Assembly: GCA_963823735.1 (NCBI GenBank)
Contig: CAWGMO010000002.1
Location: 2,728,001-2,792,000, forward strand
Length of the DNA stretch: 64,000 nt
Source of the DNA: Actinoallomurus sp963823735
GTDB taxonomy: Bacteria; Actinomycetota; Actinomycetes; Streptosporangiales; Streptosporangiaceae
Direction: 5' to 3'
The notes under the pieces were generated by a model that ran no database searches, was not told the DNA's origin, and saw nothing but the letters and a program-made list of their open reading frames with translations. Positions 55,382 through 63,688 of the stretch are shown here, piece by piece; position 1 is the stretch's first letter, and every line of letters begins with the position of its first letter. The position numbers were made by a program, and so were the translations under genes.

Positions 55382-55995
55382 TCGAGGGCGAAGGACCCGA
55401 ACTCCAGGGACCCGGCCCGCCGATACGTCTGCGCGACGACGCCGGCGCCCGTGGTCCGCGAGTCTTCGAGGCTCAGCGCGGCGGCCATGGCACCGTCGGC
55501 GAACAGCCGCTTCCCCTTGCCGAGGACGACCGGGAAGACGAACAGCCGGTACTCGTCGATCAGGTCGTGCGCCATCAGCGTCTGGATCAGGCCCGCGCTG
55601 CCGTGGACCTGGATCGTACGGCCCGGGCCGGCCTTCAGCGCCGTGACCTCGTCGACCACGTCGCCCTTGAGGATCGTCGAGTTGGTCCAGCCGGCGGTGT
55701 CCAGGGTCGTCGTGGCGACGTACTTGGGCAGGGTGTTCAGTTTCGCGGCGATCGGGTCGTTCTCGTCGGTGACGTGCGGCCAGTGCGATTCGAACGTCTC
55801 GTACGTGTAGCGCCCCAGCAGGAACGCGTCCGCGTCGTCGAACCAGCCGACGGCGATCCGGCCGAAGTCCTCGTCGGCGTAGGGGACCAGCCAGCCGCCG
55901 AGGTCGAAGCCGGCGCGGGGGTCCTCCTCCGGGCCGCCCGGGCCCTGCATGACGCCGTCGAGGGACAGGAATGTGGTCACGGTCAGCTTCGCCAT
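55375..55995 (-). CDS. Dihydrofolate reductase family protein (RibD C-terminal fold)
   Basis: 206 residues. LTVTTFLSLDGVMQGPGG, DADAFLLGRYTYETFESHWP, LKAGPGRTIQVHGSAGLIQ, DEYRLFVFPVVLGKGKRLF: the standard YyaP/YwjB-like set with NADPH-binding G-R-x-T-Y. Real substrate unknown. GGAGA precedes ATG 55993-55995; upstream, GACAA and TTGTC flank a T-run (56056-56071) as a possible operator. Confidence 0.88.
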   Translation of the reverse strand: MAKLTVTTFLSLDGVMQGPGGPEEDPRAGFDLGGWLVPYADEDFGRIAVGWFDDADAFLLGRYTYETFESHWPHVTDENDPIAAKLNTLPKYVATTTLDTAGWTNSTILKGDVVDEVTALKAGPGRTIQVHGSAGLIQTLMAHDLIDEYRLFVFPVVLGKGKRLFADGAMAAALSLEDSRTTGAGVVAQTYRRAGSLEFGSFALDQ

Positions 55996-56116
55996 CGTCG
56001 TATCTCCTACTCGATCCTCCGCCGTTCGTTCCGGCGATGACGAGACCGTCTCACCGACAAGTTTTTTTGTCAAGGCATCCATGGTTGTCGGTGGCTGCGG
56101 TGGCTAGGATTCGGTC

Positions 56117-56476
56117 GTGGCCGGGGCGGTGTCGTGCGTCTTCTGCGCGATCGTGGCCGGGCGCGCGCCGGCCACCGTCGTACGGGACTGGCCCGGCGCC
56201 ATCGCGATCCGGCCGCTCTCTCCCGTCGTCCCCGGACACGTGCTCGTCGTCCCCCGCGCCCACGTCGCGGACGCCGGCACCGACCCGGAGGTGTCCGCCC
56301 TCGCGATGGCGTGCGCCGCCGAGCTCGCCGCGGACCTGCCCGCCGCGAACATCATCACCAGCAAGGGCGCCGCGGCGACCCAGACGGTGTTCCATCTCCA
56401 CCTGCACGTGGTGCCACGGGAGCGCGGCGACGGCCTGACGCTGCCCTGGACGCACCGGACCGGAGGCATGCCATGA
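56117..56476 (+). CDS. HIT domain nucleotide hydrolase
   Basis: 119 residues from GTG 56117. VSCVFCAIVAGRAPATVV (Cys pair of HIT proteins), VVPGHVLVVPRAHVADAG and the HIT motif VFHLHLHVVPRERGDG. It hydrolyses or transfers nucleotides from nucleotide adducts via the central His. TAGGAT (56105-56110) six bases before the GTG suggests a leaderless message. The stop overlaps the next start (ATGA). Confidence 0.88.
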   Translation: MAGAVSCVFCAIVAGRAPATVVRDWPGAIAIRPLSPVVPGHVLVVPRAHVADAGTDPEVSALAMACAAELAADLPAANIITSKGAAATQTVFHLHLHVVPRERGDGLTLPWTHRTGGMP

Positions 56477-56967
56477 CCGTGACGCCCGTATGGGCCGGCG
56501 AACCCGTCCCCGCAGGCGGGGTGTTCCTCGCCGGGCCGACTCCCCGCGCCCAGGACGTGCCGTCGTGGCGGCCCGCCGCCGTCGACGCGCTCACCGCGCG
56601 GTGGGACGGGCCCGGACCGCTGACCGTGCTCATCCCGGAGTCACGCGACGGGGTGTACTCCCTGCACTACGACGACCAGGTGGACTGGGAGTTCGAGGCC
56701 CGCGAAGCGGCCTCCGCGATCCTCTTCTGGATCCCGCGCGACATGGCGACCATGCCGGGCATGACGACGAACGTGGAGTTCGGCATGGACGTCACCACCG
56801 GCCGCGCCGTGCTCGGCTGCCCGCCGGACTGCCCCTCACCCGAGCGGAACCGGTACCTCATCCACGTCGCCCGCCGCCACGGCGTACCCGTGTGCGAGAC
56901 CCTCGACGACACGGTCACGGCGGCACTCGCGATCATCCGTGCCGGTGGACGGCCTCCGGCCCGATGA
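56473..56967 (+). CDS. Nucleoside 2-deoxyribosyltransferase-like protein
   Basis: 164 residues: GGVFLAGPTPRAQDVPSW (nucleotide-binding start), LTVLIPESRDGVYSLHYDDQ, WEFEAREAASAILFWIPRD and NVEFGMDVTTGRAVLGCPPD, the pattern of the family with catalytic Glu in E-F-G. Family members cleave or exchange N-glycosidic bonds of deoxynucleosides. Translationally coupled to the HIT gene, suggesting a shared nucleotide-salvage or cleaning task. Convergent overlap of 35 bp with the XRE gene. Confidence 0.8.
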   Translation: MTVTPVWAGEPVPAGGVFLAGPTPRAQDVPSWRPAAVDALTARWDGPGPLTVLIPESRDGVYSLHYDDQVDWEFEAREAASAILFWIPRDMATMPGMTTNVEFGMDVTTGRAVLGCPPDCPSPERNRYLIHVARRHGVPVCETLDDTVTAALAIIRAGGRPPAR

Positions 56968-57754
56968 CGCGCAGCCGGGCCAGGTCTCCGGTGAAGACGA
57001 GGAGCCGTTGATCCTCGGACGGGGTGAGCAGCGTCTCGCAGTCCAGCTCGATCGGGCCGATCACGGGGTGAAGGACGCGCATGCGGCTCCCGTGGCGTAC
57101 CGCGACCTCGTGCAGGTCCCACAGCGCGGCGAACTCCGGGCTCGCCGCGCGCAACCGCCCGACCAGGGCGGTGACCAGAGGGTCGTGGCCACGGCGCGCG
57201 GCGGCGGCGCGCAGGTCGGCGACGTGGACCCGGCCGTAGTGGTCCCGCTCACCGGCGGGGTACGCCGCGCGTACGGCGGGGTCGGTGAACCAGCGCCAAA
57301 CGATGTTGCGGTCCTCCTCCTCGACGGTGCAGACGCACCCGAACAGGGCCTCGGCCAGGGGATTCTGCGCGAGCAGGTCACCGAGGTCGCTGAGGATCTG
57401 CGCGGGGGTGTCGTCGAGGCGCTCCAGCAGGTGGAGCAGGCCGGGGCGCGGCCGGTCACCGGCGCGGCGGCCCTCCGGCGGAGGGTGGCCGGCCAGCAGG
57501 TACAGATGGTCGCGTTCGTCCTGGGTCAGGCGCAGGGCGCGGGCCAGCGCCGCGAGGACCTGCGTCGACGGCCGCGGGCCCCTCGCCTGTTCGAGCCGCA
57601 TGTAGTAGTCGGCCGACATGCCCGCGAGCCGCGACACCTCCTCGCGCCGCAGACCGGGCGTACGCCGCCGGGGCCCCGCGACCAGGCCGGCATCGCGGGG
57701 GCGCAGGCGTTCGCGGGAGCGGCGCAGGAAGTCGGCGAGCTCACGGCGGTCCAT
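56933..57754 (-). CDS. XRE-type regulator with MmyB-like ligand domain
   Basis: 273 residues. Helix-turn-helix RTPGLRREEVSRLAGMSADY, YMRLEQARGPRPSTQVL; then the MmyB-type PAS-like fatty-acid-binding domain: NPLAEALFGCV, VWRWFTDPAVRAAYPAGERD and VGRLRAASPEFAALWDLHEV. ATG 57752-57754 (MDRRELADFLRRSRE) is the conventional start. Divergent from the alpha/beta hydrolase gene at 57898, its probable target. Confidence 0.9.
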   Translation of the reverse strand: MDRRELADFLRRSRERLRPRDAGLVAGPRRRTPGLRREEVSRLAGMSADYYMRLEQARGPRPSTQVLAALARALRLTQDERDHLYLLAGHPPPEGRRAGDRPRPGLLHLLERLDDTPAQILSDLGDLLAQNPLAEALFGCVCTVEEEDRNIVWRWFTDPAVRAAYPAGERDHYGRVHVADLRAAAARRGHDPLVTALVGRLRAASPEFAALWDLHEVAVRHGSRMRVLHPVIGPIELDCETLLTPSEDQRLLVFTGDLARLRVIGPEAVHRHG

Positions 57755-57897
57755 GCCCACGACCGTACGTGCCGCCCGGGCGCCGGGCGGCGGGCCGAGA
57801 CCCCGCAGCCTAGGAGCGCCGATCCCAGGCAAAGCGCTCCGATCCTCATCCGCGCCGCGCGGTGGCAGCCTCGCAGGACGTTCACGAGGAGGAAAGA

Positions 57898-58668
57898 ATG
57901 CCGACCGTCTCAGCGGGCACCGCCCGCGTCCCGTACCGCGTCGAGGGAACCGGCCCGCGTCTCGTGCTGGTGCACGGCACGGGCCCCGGCGCATCGATCA
58001 CCTGGGGTGGCCTGGCCGGCCGGTTCACCGGCGACCGCACCGTCGTCATGCCCGACCTGTCCGGCAGCGAGAACGCCGAGGACGACGGCGGCGAACTGAC
58101 CGTCCCCCTCCTCGCCGCGCAGGTCGTCGCGGTGATCGAGGACACCGGTGCCGGGCCGGTGGACCTGGCCGGATTCTCCCTGGGCGCTCCGGTGGCCGCC
58201 GCCGTCGCCGCCACCCGGCCGGAACTCGTGCGCCGCCTCGTACTGGCCGCCGGCTTCGCGCGCGCCGACGAGTACCTGCGCAACCTGATGATCGTGTGGC
58301 GGCGGCTCGCGGGCGACGCGGAGGCGTTCGGGCGGCTCGTGACCCTCACCGGCTTCGGCCGCGACTTCCTGGAGGGGCTGGGCCGCGAGGAGGTCGAACG
58401 GCTGACGTCGAACCTGCTCCCCACGCCGGGAGTCCTCCGCCAGGTGGCGCTGAACGCGCGGCTCGACATCGTCGGCCTGCTGCCCGCCGTACACGCCGAG
58501 ACGCTGGTGATCGGCTGCACCCAGGACGCCACGGTCCCCGTCGGCAACGCGCGCGAGCTGCACGCCGCGATCGCGCACAGCGTGTACGCGGAGATCGACA
58601 GCGGCCACGTGGTCGTCCTGGAACGGCCGGACGCGTTCGCGGACCTCGTACGGGACTTCGTGCTGTGA
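57898..58668 (+). CDS. Alpha/beta hydrolase
   Basis: 256 residues. LVLVHGTGPGASITWG (oxyanion), VDLAGFSLGAPVAAAVAA with Ser in GFSLG, IGCTQDATVPVG with Asp and SGHVVVLERPD with His: complete triad. Excellent GAGGAGG before ATG 57898. Soluble cytosolic esterase-like enzyme, substrate unknown; probably controlled by the divergent MmyB-like regulator. Confidence 0.88.
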   Translation: MPTVSAGTARVPYRVEGTGPRLVLVHGTGPGASITWGGLAGRFTGDRTVVMPDLSGSENAEDDGGELTVPLLAAQVVAVIEDTGAGPVDLAGFSLGAPVAAAVAATRPELVRRLVLAAGFARADEYLRNLMIVWRRLAGDAEAFGRLVTLTGFGRDFLEGLGREEVERLTSNLLPTPGVLRQVALNARLDIVGLLPAVHAETLVIGCTQDATVPVGNARELHAAIAHSVYAEIDSGHVVVLERPDAFADLVRDFVL

Positions 58669-58679
58669 TCGCCTAGGGC

Positions 58680-59216
58680 CTAGCCGGTACGGCGGCGTCT
58701 GCGGTACGCGGCGGACTTCGCCTTGTTGCCGCAGGCGGCCATGCCGCACCAGCGGCGGCGTCCGGCGTGCGAGGCGTCGAGGTAGAGACGGCTGCAGTCC
58801 GGGTGCGCGCACTCGCGGATCCGCTCGGCGTACGGGCCCGCGAGCAGGTCGATCGCGTCGCGCGCGATCGTGGAGAGCACCTGGTCGAGGTCGCCGTGGT
58901 GGCGTACGGCGCCGTTCTCCAGGACGGGGACGGTGGGCGGGCCGGCCGCCACGGCGTTGAGGCGCTCGACGTCGGCGGGGTCTTTCTCCGCGCCGGCCAG
59001 GGTCGCGCGGCAGAGCCGGTGGACGGTCTCGCGCAGCTCGCGCGTACGGCCGAGGCCGTTCCGGCCGACGCCGGTGAGCTCCGCGAGCCCGGCCTGAGCG
59101 GCCCAGTCACGGACGTCGTCCGGGTCCTTGAGGGTCTCGGCCGGGTGCTCGGTGTGACGTTCCTGAAGCGTCGTCGTCAGGTCGAGGCAGAGCCGGCCGC
59201 TCAGATAGGCGAACAC
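58680..59216 (-). CDS. CGNR zinc finger regulator
   Basis: 178 residues from GTG 59216 (FAYLSGRLCLDLTTTL); GTG 59264 would add 16. The C-terminal CGNR finger is intact: IRECAHPDCSRLYLD, then RRRWCGMAACGNKAKSAAYR. The N-terminal domain is the usual ABATE stress-response-like domain (ELRETVHRLCRATLAG). The shorter start is favoured because -35 TTGCCA and -10 CAATAT (18-base spacer) put the transcript start at GTG 59216. Putative autoregulated transcription factor controlling the divergent exporter. Confidence 0.85.
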   Translation of the reverse strand: MFAYLSGRLCLDLTTTLQERHTEHPAETLKDPDDVRDWAAQAGLAELTGVGRNGLGRTRELRETVHRLCRATLAGAEKDPADVERLNAVAAGPPTVPVLENGAVRHHGDLDQVLSTIARDAIDLLAGPYAERIRECAHPDCSRLYLDASHAGRRRWCGMAACGNKAKSAAYRRRRRTG

Positions 59217-59237
59217 GTCACCATATTGACCGGTGAC
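59217..59237. promoter_or_regulatory. Operator copy 1, GTCACC-N9-GGTGAC
   Basis: Perfect 6-bp arms; overlaps the -10 (ATATTG on the + strand, 59223-59228) of the CGNR promoter. In inverted orientation it agrees with copy 2 at 19 of 21 positions. Confidence 0.7.
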
Positions 59238-59259
59238 GGGCCGCCGTGGCAACGTGTTC

Positions 59260-59280
59260 GTCACCGGTCAGTGTGGTGAC
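59260..59280. promoter_or_regulatory. Operator copy 2, GTCACC-N9-GGTGAC
   Basis: Same arms and spacer length as copy 1, 22 bp away, on the exporter side of the divergent promoter. TTGACC (59226-59231) may be the -35 of the exporter promoter, with its start region under this copy. Confidence 0.7.
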
Positions 59281-59360
59281 GAAGCTTCGGAGGGCCTTTC
59301 GTGACGTACGGGACGCGGGAGTCCTGCCGAACGGCGGGGCCTCGACCTGAGGAGCCCCGC

Positions 59361-60704
59361 GTGACGTCCGGCGACACGAACGGCGGCGGCCTGGCCCGCT
59401 ACCTCGCGGCGGCCGCTCTCATCCGGAGCGCCGACGGCGGGGCGACGGTCGGCCTCCTCCTGCTGGCCCTCCACCTCCACCTCCACGACGCGGCGGCGGC
59501 CGGTGGGCTGCTCGCCGCGGCGCTGAGCGCGCCGCACCTCCTGGGCCCGTGGCTGGCACACCGCCTCGACCGCGCCCGCGACGGCCGCCGGCTGCTGGCC
59601 GGCGCGTACCTGCTGTACGGCGCCGCGCTCGCGGCCGGAGCCCTGTCGCTGGGCCACGAACCGTTCGTGGCGTCGATCGTCCTGGTCGCCGTCGCGGGTT
59701 CCTGCGGCCCACTGCTGACCGGCGGCCTGAGCAGCCGGCTCGGCGGAACGAACCGCCGGGCTCAGGGATGGGACTCCCTGACCTACGGCGTCGGCGGCAC
59801 GGCCGGTCCCGCCGTGGTCGCCGCCACGGCCGCCGCGACCGGCCCCCTGACCGCCCTGCTGTGCCTGAGCACGGCCGCCGCACTGGCCGCCCTGCTGACC
59901 GCGACCCTCCCGGCCGGCCCGTCGGCGAGCGACTCCCTCGAACCACCGTCGGCAGGCGAGTCCACCGACCCGCCGCCGGAGGGTCAGGCGGGCCATCCGT
60001 CAGTGAAACGACCCGCCGGCCCGCCGCCGGGCCGGGTACCGGGTGTACGGGCGGGCGTCGGTCTGCTCTTCACCTCGGCGCCGTTGCGGCGGGTGACCAC
60101 GTTGACGATGCTCAACGCGCTGGCGCTGGGCGCGCTCCCGGTCATCGCCGTGGTGTTCGGGCCGCAGTTGTCGCATCGGGCCGGCGCTGCGGCCACGCTG
60201 ACCGTGGCGTTCGGCGTGGGAAACCTGGCGGGGTCGCTGCTCGTGACGATCGTCCCGCTGCGCGGCGAGGCGGACCGGCTCGCGATCCGCTTCTTCGCCG
60301 TACTGGCACTCGTCACCGCGATGACGGCGTTCGCGCCCGCTTATCCGCTCGCGCTCGTCGGCTTCGCGCTGATCGGCGCGGCCGACGCCGTGGCGTTCAC
60401 CTCCACCCTGGCGGCACGCTCGGCGTACGCTCCGCCCGGCGCCCGCGCGCAGGTCTTCGTCACGAGCGCCGGGCTGAAGGTCGCGCTCTGCTCCGCCGGC
60501 GCCGCGGCGGCGGGTGCCGCCGCTAGCCTGGGCGGCACGGCCCTGCTCCTGGTCTCGGCCGCGGTCACGTCCGCCGCCGTCGTGACGGCGGCCCTGGACC
60601 GTACGGCCTCGCCCGCACGGCCGGCCGGCCCGTGCGGCGCCTCCGCCCCGGCCCGCGCCCGGTGGACACCGCTCCGGGCGCGGCCTCGGGACGCCGGTCA
60701 GTAG
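59361..60704 (+). CDS. MFS transporter
   Basis: 447 residues from GTG 59361, with GAGGAG 6 bases upstream; GTG 59301 would add 20. Twelve hydrophobic segments: LARYLAAAALIRSADGGATV, LGPWLAHRLDRARDGRRLLA (motif A-like), TLTMLNALALGALPVIAVVF and VGFALIGAADAVAFTSTLAA. A Pro-rich central loop (EPPSAGESTDPPPEGQAG) joins the halves. Efflux substrate unknown. Convergent overlap of 7 bp with the S1 protease. Confidence 0.87.
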   Translation: MTSGDTNGGGLARYLAAAALIRSADGGATVGLLLLALHLHLHDAAAAGGLLAAALSAPHLLGPWLAHRLDRARDGRRLLAGAYLLYGAALAAGALSLGHEPFVASIVLVAVAGSCGPLLTGGLSSRLGGTNRRAQGWDSLTYGVGGTAGPAVVAATAAATGPLTALLCLSTAAALAALLTATLPAGPSASDSLEPPSAGESTDPPPEGQAGHPSVKRPAGPPPGRVPGVRAGVGLLFTSAPLRRVTTLTMLNALALGALPVIAVVFGPQLSHRAGAAATLTVAFGVGNLAGSLLVTIVPLRGEADRLAIRFFAVLALVTAMTAFAPAYPLALVGFALIGAADAVAFTSTLAARSAYAPPGARAQVFVTSAGLKVALCSAGAAAAGAAASLGGTALLLVSAAVTSAAVVTAALDRTASPARPAGPCGASAPARARWTPLRARPRDAGQ

Positions 60705-61738
60705 ACGTTCACGCCGTAGCTGGACAGGATCTCCAGGATCGGCTGGAAGAACGACGTGCCGCCGCTCGCGCAGTTTCCACTGGCGCCGGACAGGATGCCC
60801 AGCACCTTCGGGCCGTCGAACAACGGGGCGCCGCTGTCGCCGGGCTGCGCGCAGATGTTGGTCTGGATCAGGCCGGTCACCACGCCCTCGGCGTAGTTCA
60901 CCGTGACGTTCAGGCCCTGGATCGTGCCGCAGACCAGGCCCGACACGGCGCCGAGCATGCAGGCGTGTTCGCCGACCGTCGCCGCGCCCGCGGAGGTGAC
61001 GTCCTGGCCGCCGATCGTGCCCGGGTGCGGGACGCTGCCGGTGTAGCCGATGATCGCGAAGTCGTTGCCGGGGAAGCTGCTGGAGACGGTGGAGCCGATG
61101 AAGTCGCCGGCGGGGGTGGTCCAGTCGGAGACGGCCTGGCCGCAGTGGCCCGCCGTCAGGACGTAGTAGGCGGAACCGTTGGTGACGTTCACGCCCGCCG
61201 TACAGCGGACGCCGCTGCCGTCGATCTCGTCGCCGCCGCTCAGTTTCGGCGCCAGCCTGCCGCTCACCCGCCGCAGCCTCACCGCGGCGCCGAACGGGCG
61301 GGTCACGGCGCGTACGCGGGCGAGCCTAGCGCCGGTCACCGAGTCGTCGGTCAGGACCGTCACGGTGTCCGACCGCGGGTCGACGCTCCAGGCGGTACCG
61401 GTGAGGTGCGCCGTGCGGCCCAGCGCCGTGGTGACCTTCGCGAGGGCCGCGCCGCTGCGGGCGACGGTGCGCGGCGTCGCGCCGGCCGCGCGTACGGTGC
61501 GGGCCGCGGCGGCGTCCGTCACGGTCACGACCGAGCGGCCGGTGGCCTGGTCGACGTACGCGCCGGCCGTACGCGCCGCGCCGAGGCGGCCGGCGACCTT
61601 CGCGGCGGCGTCCGCACGGCCCGCCATCAGGGCGTTCTCGTGTTGGGGGCCGGCCCATGCGGCCGGGGTGCTGAGCAGGGATGCGGCGGCGAGCGCGGCG
61701 ATGGCCGCGTTCCGGGCCGGGTGGCGTCGGGGGCTCAC
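60698..61738 (-). CDS. Secreted S1 family (streptogrisin/alpha-lytic-like) serine protease
   Basis: 346 residues from GTG 61738 with AGGAGG upstream. Signal peptide RNAAIAALAAASLLSTPAAW, a pro-region to about residue 165 (YVDQATGRSVVTVTDAAAA, WSVDPRSDTVTVLTDD), then the protease: VLTAGHCGQAV (His, about 194), NDFAIIGYTG (Asp, about 226) and CAQPGDSGAPLFDG (Ser, about 299; GDSGA instead of GDSGG). Disulfide Cys pairs are in place. Extracellular proteolysis after autocleavage of the pro-region. Confidence 0.9.
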   Translation of the reverse strand: MSPRRHPARNAAIAALAAASLLSTPAAWAGPQHENALMAGRADAAAKVAGRLGAARTAGAYVDQATGRSVVTVTDAAAARTVRAAGATPRTVARSGAALAKVTTALGRTAHLTGTAWSVDPRSDTVTVLTDDSVTGARLARVRAVTRPFGAAVRLRRVSGRLAPKLSGGDEIDGSGVRCTAGVNVTNGSAYYVLTAGHCGQAVSDWTTPAGDFIGSTVSSSFPGNDFAIIGYTGSVPHPGTIGGQDVTSAGAATVGEHACMLGAVSGLVCGTIQGLNVTVNYAEGVVTGLIQTNICAQPGDSGAPLFDGPKVLGILSGASGNCASGGTSFFQPILEILSSYGVNVY

Positions 61739-61909
61739 GTCTACCTCCTGAGGGAATGGCGACGGCAGAGTCATGTCAATACGGATCTGACAGCTCGGCA
61801 AGGCCCAGTGAATGGCCAGGTCGTGCCATCGACGTGGCGCTACTTGTCGTGATCTTTCAGGCACGCACAGTATCGACCCAGGACGTCGTGAATCGTCTGG
61901 GAGGAAGAC

Positions 61910-63094
61910 ATGAGCGAAACGACCATCGCGCCCTGGGACATCCTGCTGCCCCGGGCCGCCACATCGCCGCCGCGCGCGCCCGGGCCCGACGAGGAATGGC
62001 GGTTCCCGGGCGGGCGCGCCTGGGTGTACTACGCGACCGGGCACACCCGTCTCGTCAATCCCGTGGTCGTCTCCGACGGGTTCGAGTCCGGCCCCAGCAC
62101 GCCCGATTTGGGCTGGGAGCACCTCGAACTGCGGGGCGAGGGATTCGTCACCGCGCTGCGAAACCAGGGCAACGACCTGGTCCTTCTCGGCTACGACGAA
62201 AGGTCGGCGTCGATGCTGGACAACGCCGAGGTCGCGATCCGGTGCATATTACGCGCCGCCGCCGAGTCGGCCGGGATGGATCTGGCCGTCGGCGGGTTCG
62301 GCATGGGCGGGCTCGTCACCCGGTACGCCCTCGCGCGTCTGGAGCGGGACGGTGTCGACCACCGTACGGCCGTCTTCTTCTCCTGGGACACCCCGCACCG
62401 GGGCGCCTGGATCCCGATCGGGCTCCAGGCGCTCGCGCACCATCTGCGCGACGACGAGCCCGCGATGTCCGCGCAGATCAACAGCCCGGCGGCGCGGCAG
62501 CTCCTGTGGCGGCACGTCGAGGAGGCGGACGGCGAGCCCGAGCGTGATCCGCTGCGGGCCCGCTTCCTGTCCGCGCTCGCCGACGCCGGATGGTGGCCGA
62601 GCCGCCCGCTGAGGATCGGCCTGGCCAACGGGTCCGGCGACGGTGTCGACCTCGGCATCCCGCCCGGCGCGGAGGCCCTCAGGGTCACCGGAGCGCCGCA
62701 TCCGTACCGGGACACGACGCTCTACACGCAGGCGTCCGGCGCCGGCGCGCTCGTCGCGCGGCTCACGCGAAAGGGCCGCCATCCCCAGCTCGTGCGCACC
62801 GGCGGCCTTCCCGAACTCGACGGCGCCCCCGGCGGCACCCTGGAAGGTTTCGGTGTCGCGCGCGATCGGCTCGGCGCGGCGGATTCCCCGCACCGCAGGA
62901 TCTGCTTCGTGCCGTCGGTCAGCGCGGTCGCGATCGGCGACCTCGACTCCGACGACGACGTGTACGCGGACATCGGCGGGCTTTCCCCGGCCGAAAGCGA
63001 ACTGGATGAGTTCGTCTGCGCCTCGGAGAACCAGCCCCATTCGCTCGTGACGCGGGAACTGGGCGGCTGGCTGCTGGATCGGCTGCCGCGCTGA
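61910..63094 (+). CDS. Lipase-like alpha/beta-hydrolase-fold protein lacking the nucleophile Ser
   Basis: 394 residues, GGAGGAAGAC before ATG 61910. VVVSDGFESGP near the start, NDLVLLGYDERSASMLDN, then VGGFGMGGLVTRYALARLER where the usual G-x-S-x-G-G elbow is G-F-G-M-G-G, with Gly in place of Ser. FFSWDTPHRGAWIP and AHHLRDDEPAMSAQ are typical for the PGAP1/lipase relatives. ENQPHSLVT at the C-terminus may hold the His. Either non-catalytic or using another residue. No signal peptide. Confidence 0.72.
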   Translation: MSETTIAPWDILLPRAATSPPRAPGPDEEWRFPGGRAWVYYATGHTRLVNPVVVSDGFESGPSTPDLGWEHLELRGEGFVTALRNQGNDLVLLGYDERSASMLDNAEVAIRCILRAAAESAGMDLAVGGFGMGGLVTRYALARLERDGVDHRTAVFFSWDTPHRGAWIPIGLQALAHHLRDDEPAMSAQINSPAARQLLWRHVEEADGEPERDPLRARFLSALADAGWWPSRPLRIGLANGSGDGVDLGIPPGAEALRVTGAPHPYRDTTLYTQASGAGALVARLTRKGRHPQLVRTGGLPELDGAPGGTLEGFGVARDRLGAADSPHRRICFVPSVSAVAIGDLDSDDDVYADIGGLSPAESELDEFVCASENQPHSLVTRELGGWLLDRLPR

Positions 63095-63255
63095 CGGGGG
63101 CGAGGCGGTGGCCTCAGGCGGTCTCGATTCGGCGCGCGTCGTGCCCTTCGGCATCCACGGGGGAGTGCTTCATCGAGCCGCCCGAGGCCAACAGGAAACG
63201 GCATCCCGGGGGGCGAGGGGGGTTCATCGCGTGCCGCGGTGACGAGCGGCGCGGC

Positions 63256-63657
63256 TCACTGACTGGCGGACTGGAATTTCGGCTGGGGGACCTTCCGGGA
63301 CGGGTCCTTGGCCCGGCGGGGGTCGTTCGAGTCGTACGCCTCGATGATCTGGGCGGGAATGCGGCCGCGGTCGTTCACCGCGATTCCGTTGTCCTTCGCC
63401 CATGCCCGTATGTCCGCCGCGCGCTCGCGATTCTGCGTGCTGCGGGCGCCGGTACGGCGTCCGGAACGGGCGCCCGCGCGGGTGCCGCCCTTGCGCGCCT
63501 TCTCCACGTACGGCGTGAAAACCTTGCGAAGCTTGTCCGCGTTTTTCGCCCGGAGGTCGATCTCGTAGGTGACCCCGTCGAGCGAAAAGGTCACGGTCTC
63601 GTCGGCCAGCTTGCCGTCCAAATCATCGAGAAGCTGAACGATGGTCTTTTGTGCCAT
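63256..63657 (-). CDS. lsr2: Lsr2 family nucleoid-associated protein
   Basis: 133 residues: MAQKTIVQLLDDLDGKLADE, VTFSLDGVTYEIDLRAKNAD (dimerisation), a basic linker, then IRAWAKDNGIAVNDRGRIPA with the AT-hook-like R-G-R. A C-terminal tail of about 25 residues (NDPRRAKDPSRKVPQP) is longer than usual. Lsr2 silences AT-rich, often foreign DNA. GGGGAG precedes ATG 63655-63657. Confidence 0.95.
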   Translation of the reverse strand: MAQKTIVQLLDDLDGKLADETVTFSLDGVTYEIDLRAKNADKLRKVFTPYVEKARKGGTRAGARSGRRTGARSTQNRERAADIRAWAKDNGIAVNDRGRIPAQIIEAYDSNDPRRAKDPSRKVPQPKFQSASQ

Positions 63658-63688
63658 GTGAATCTCCCCTGCGGTGGCTTGCCGCGAC

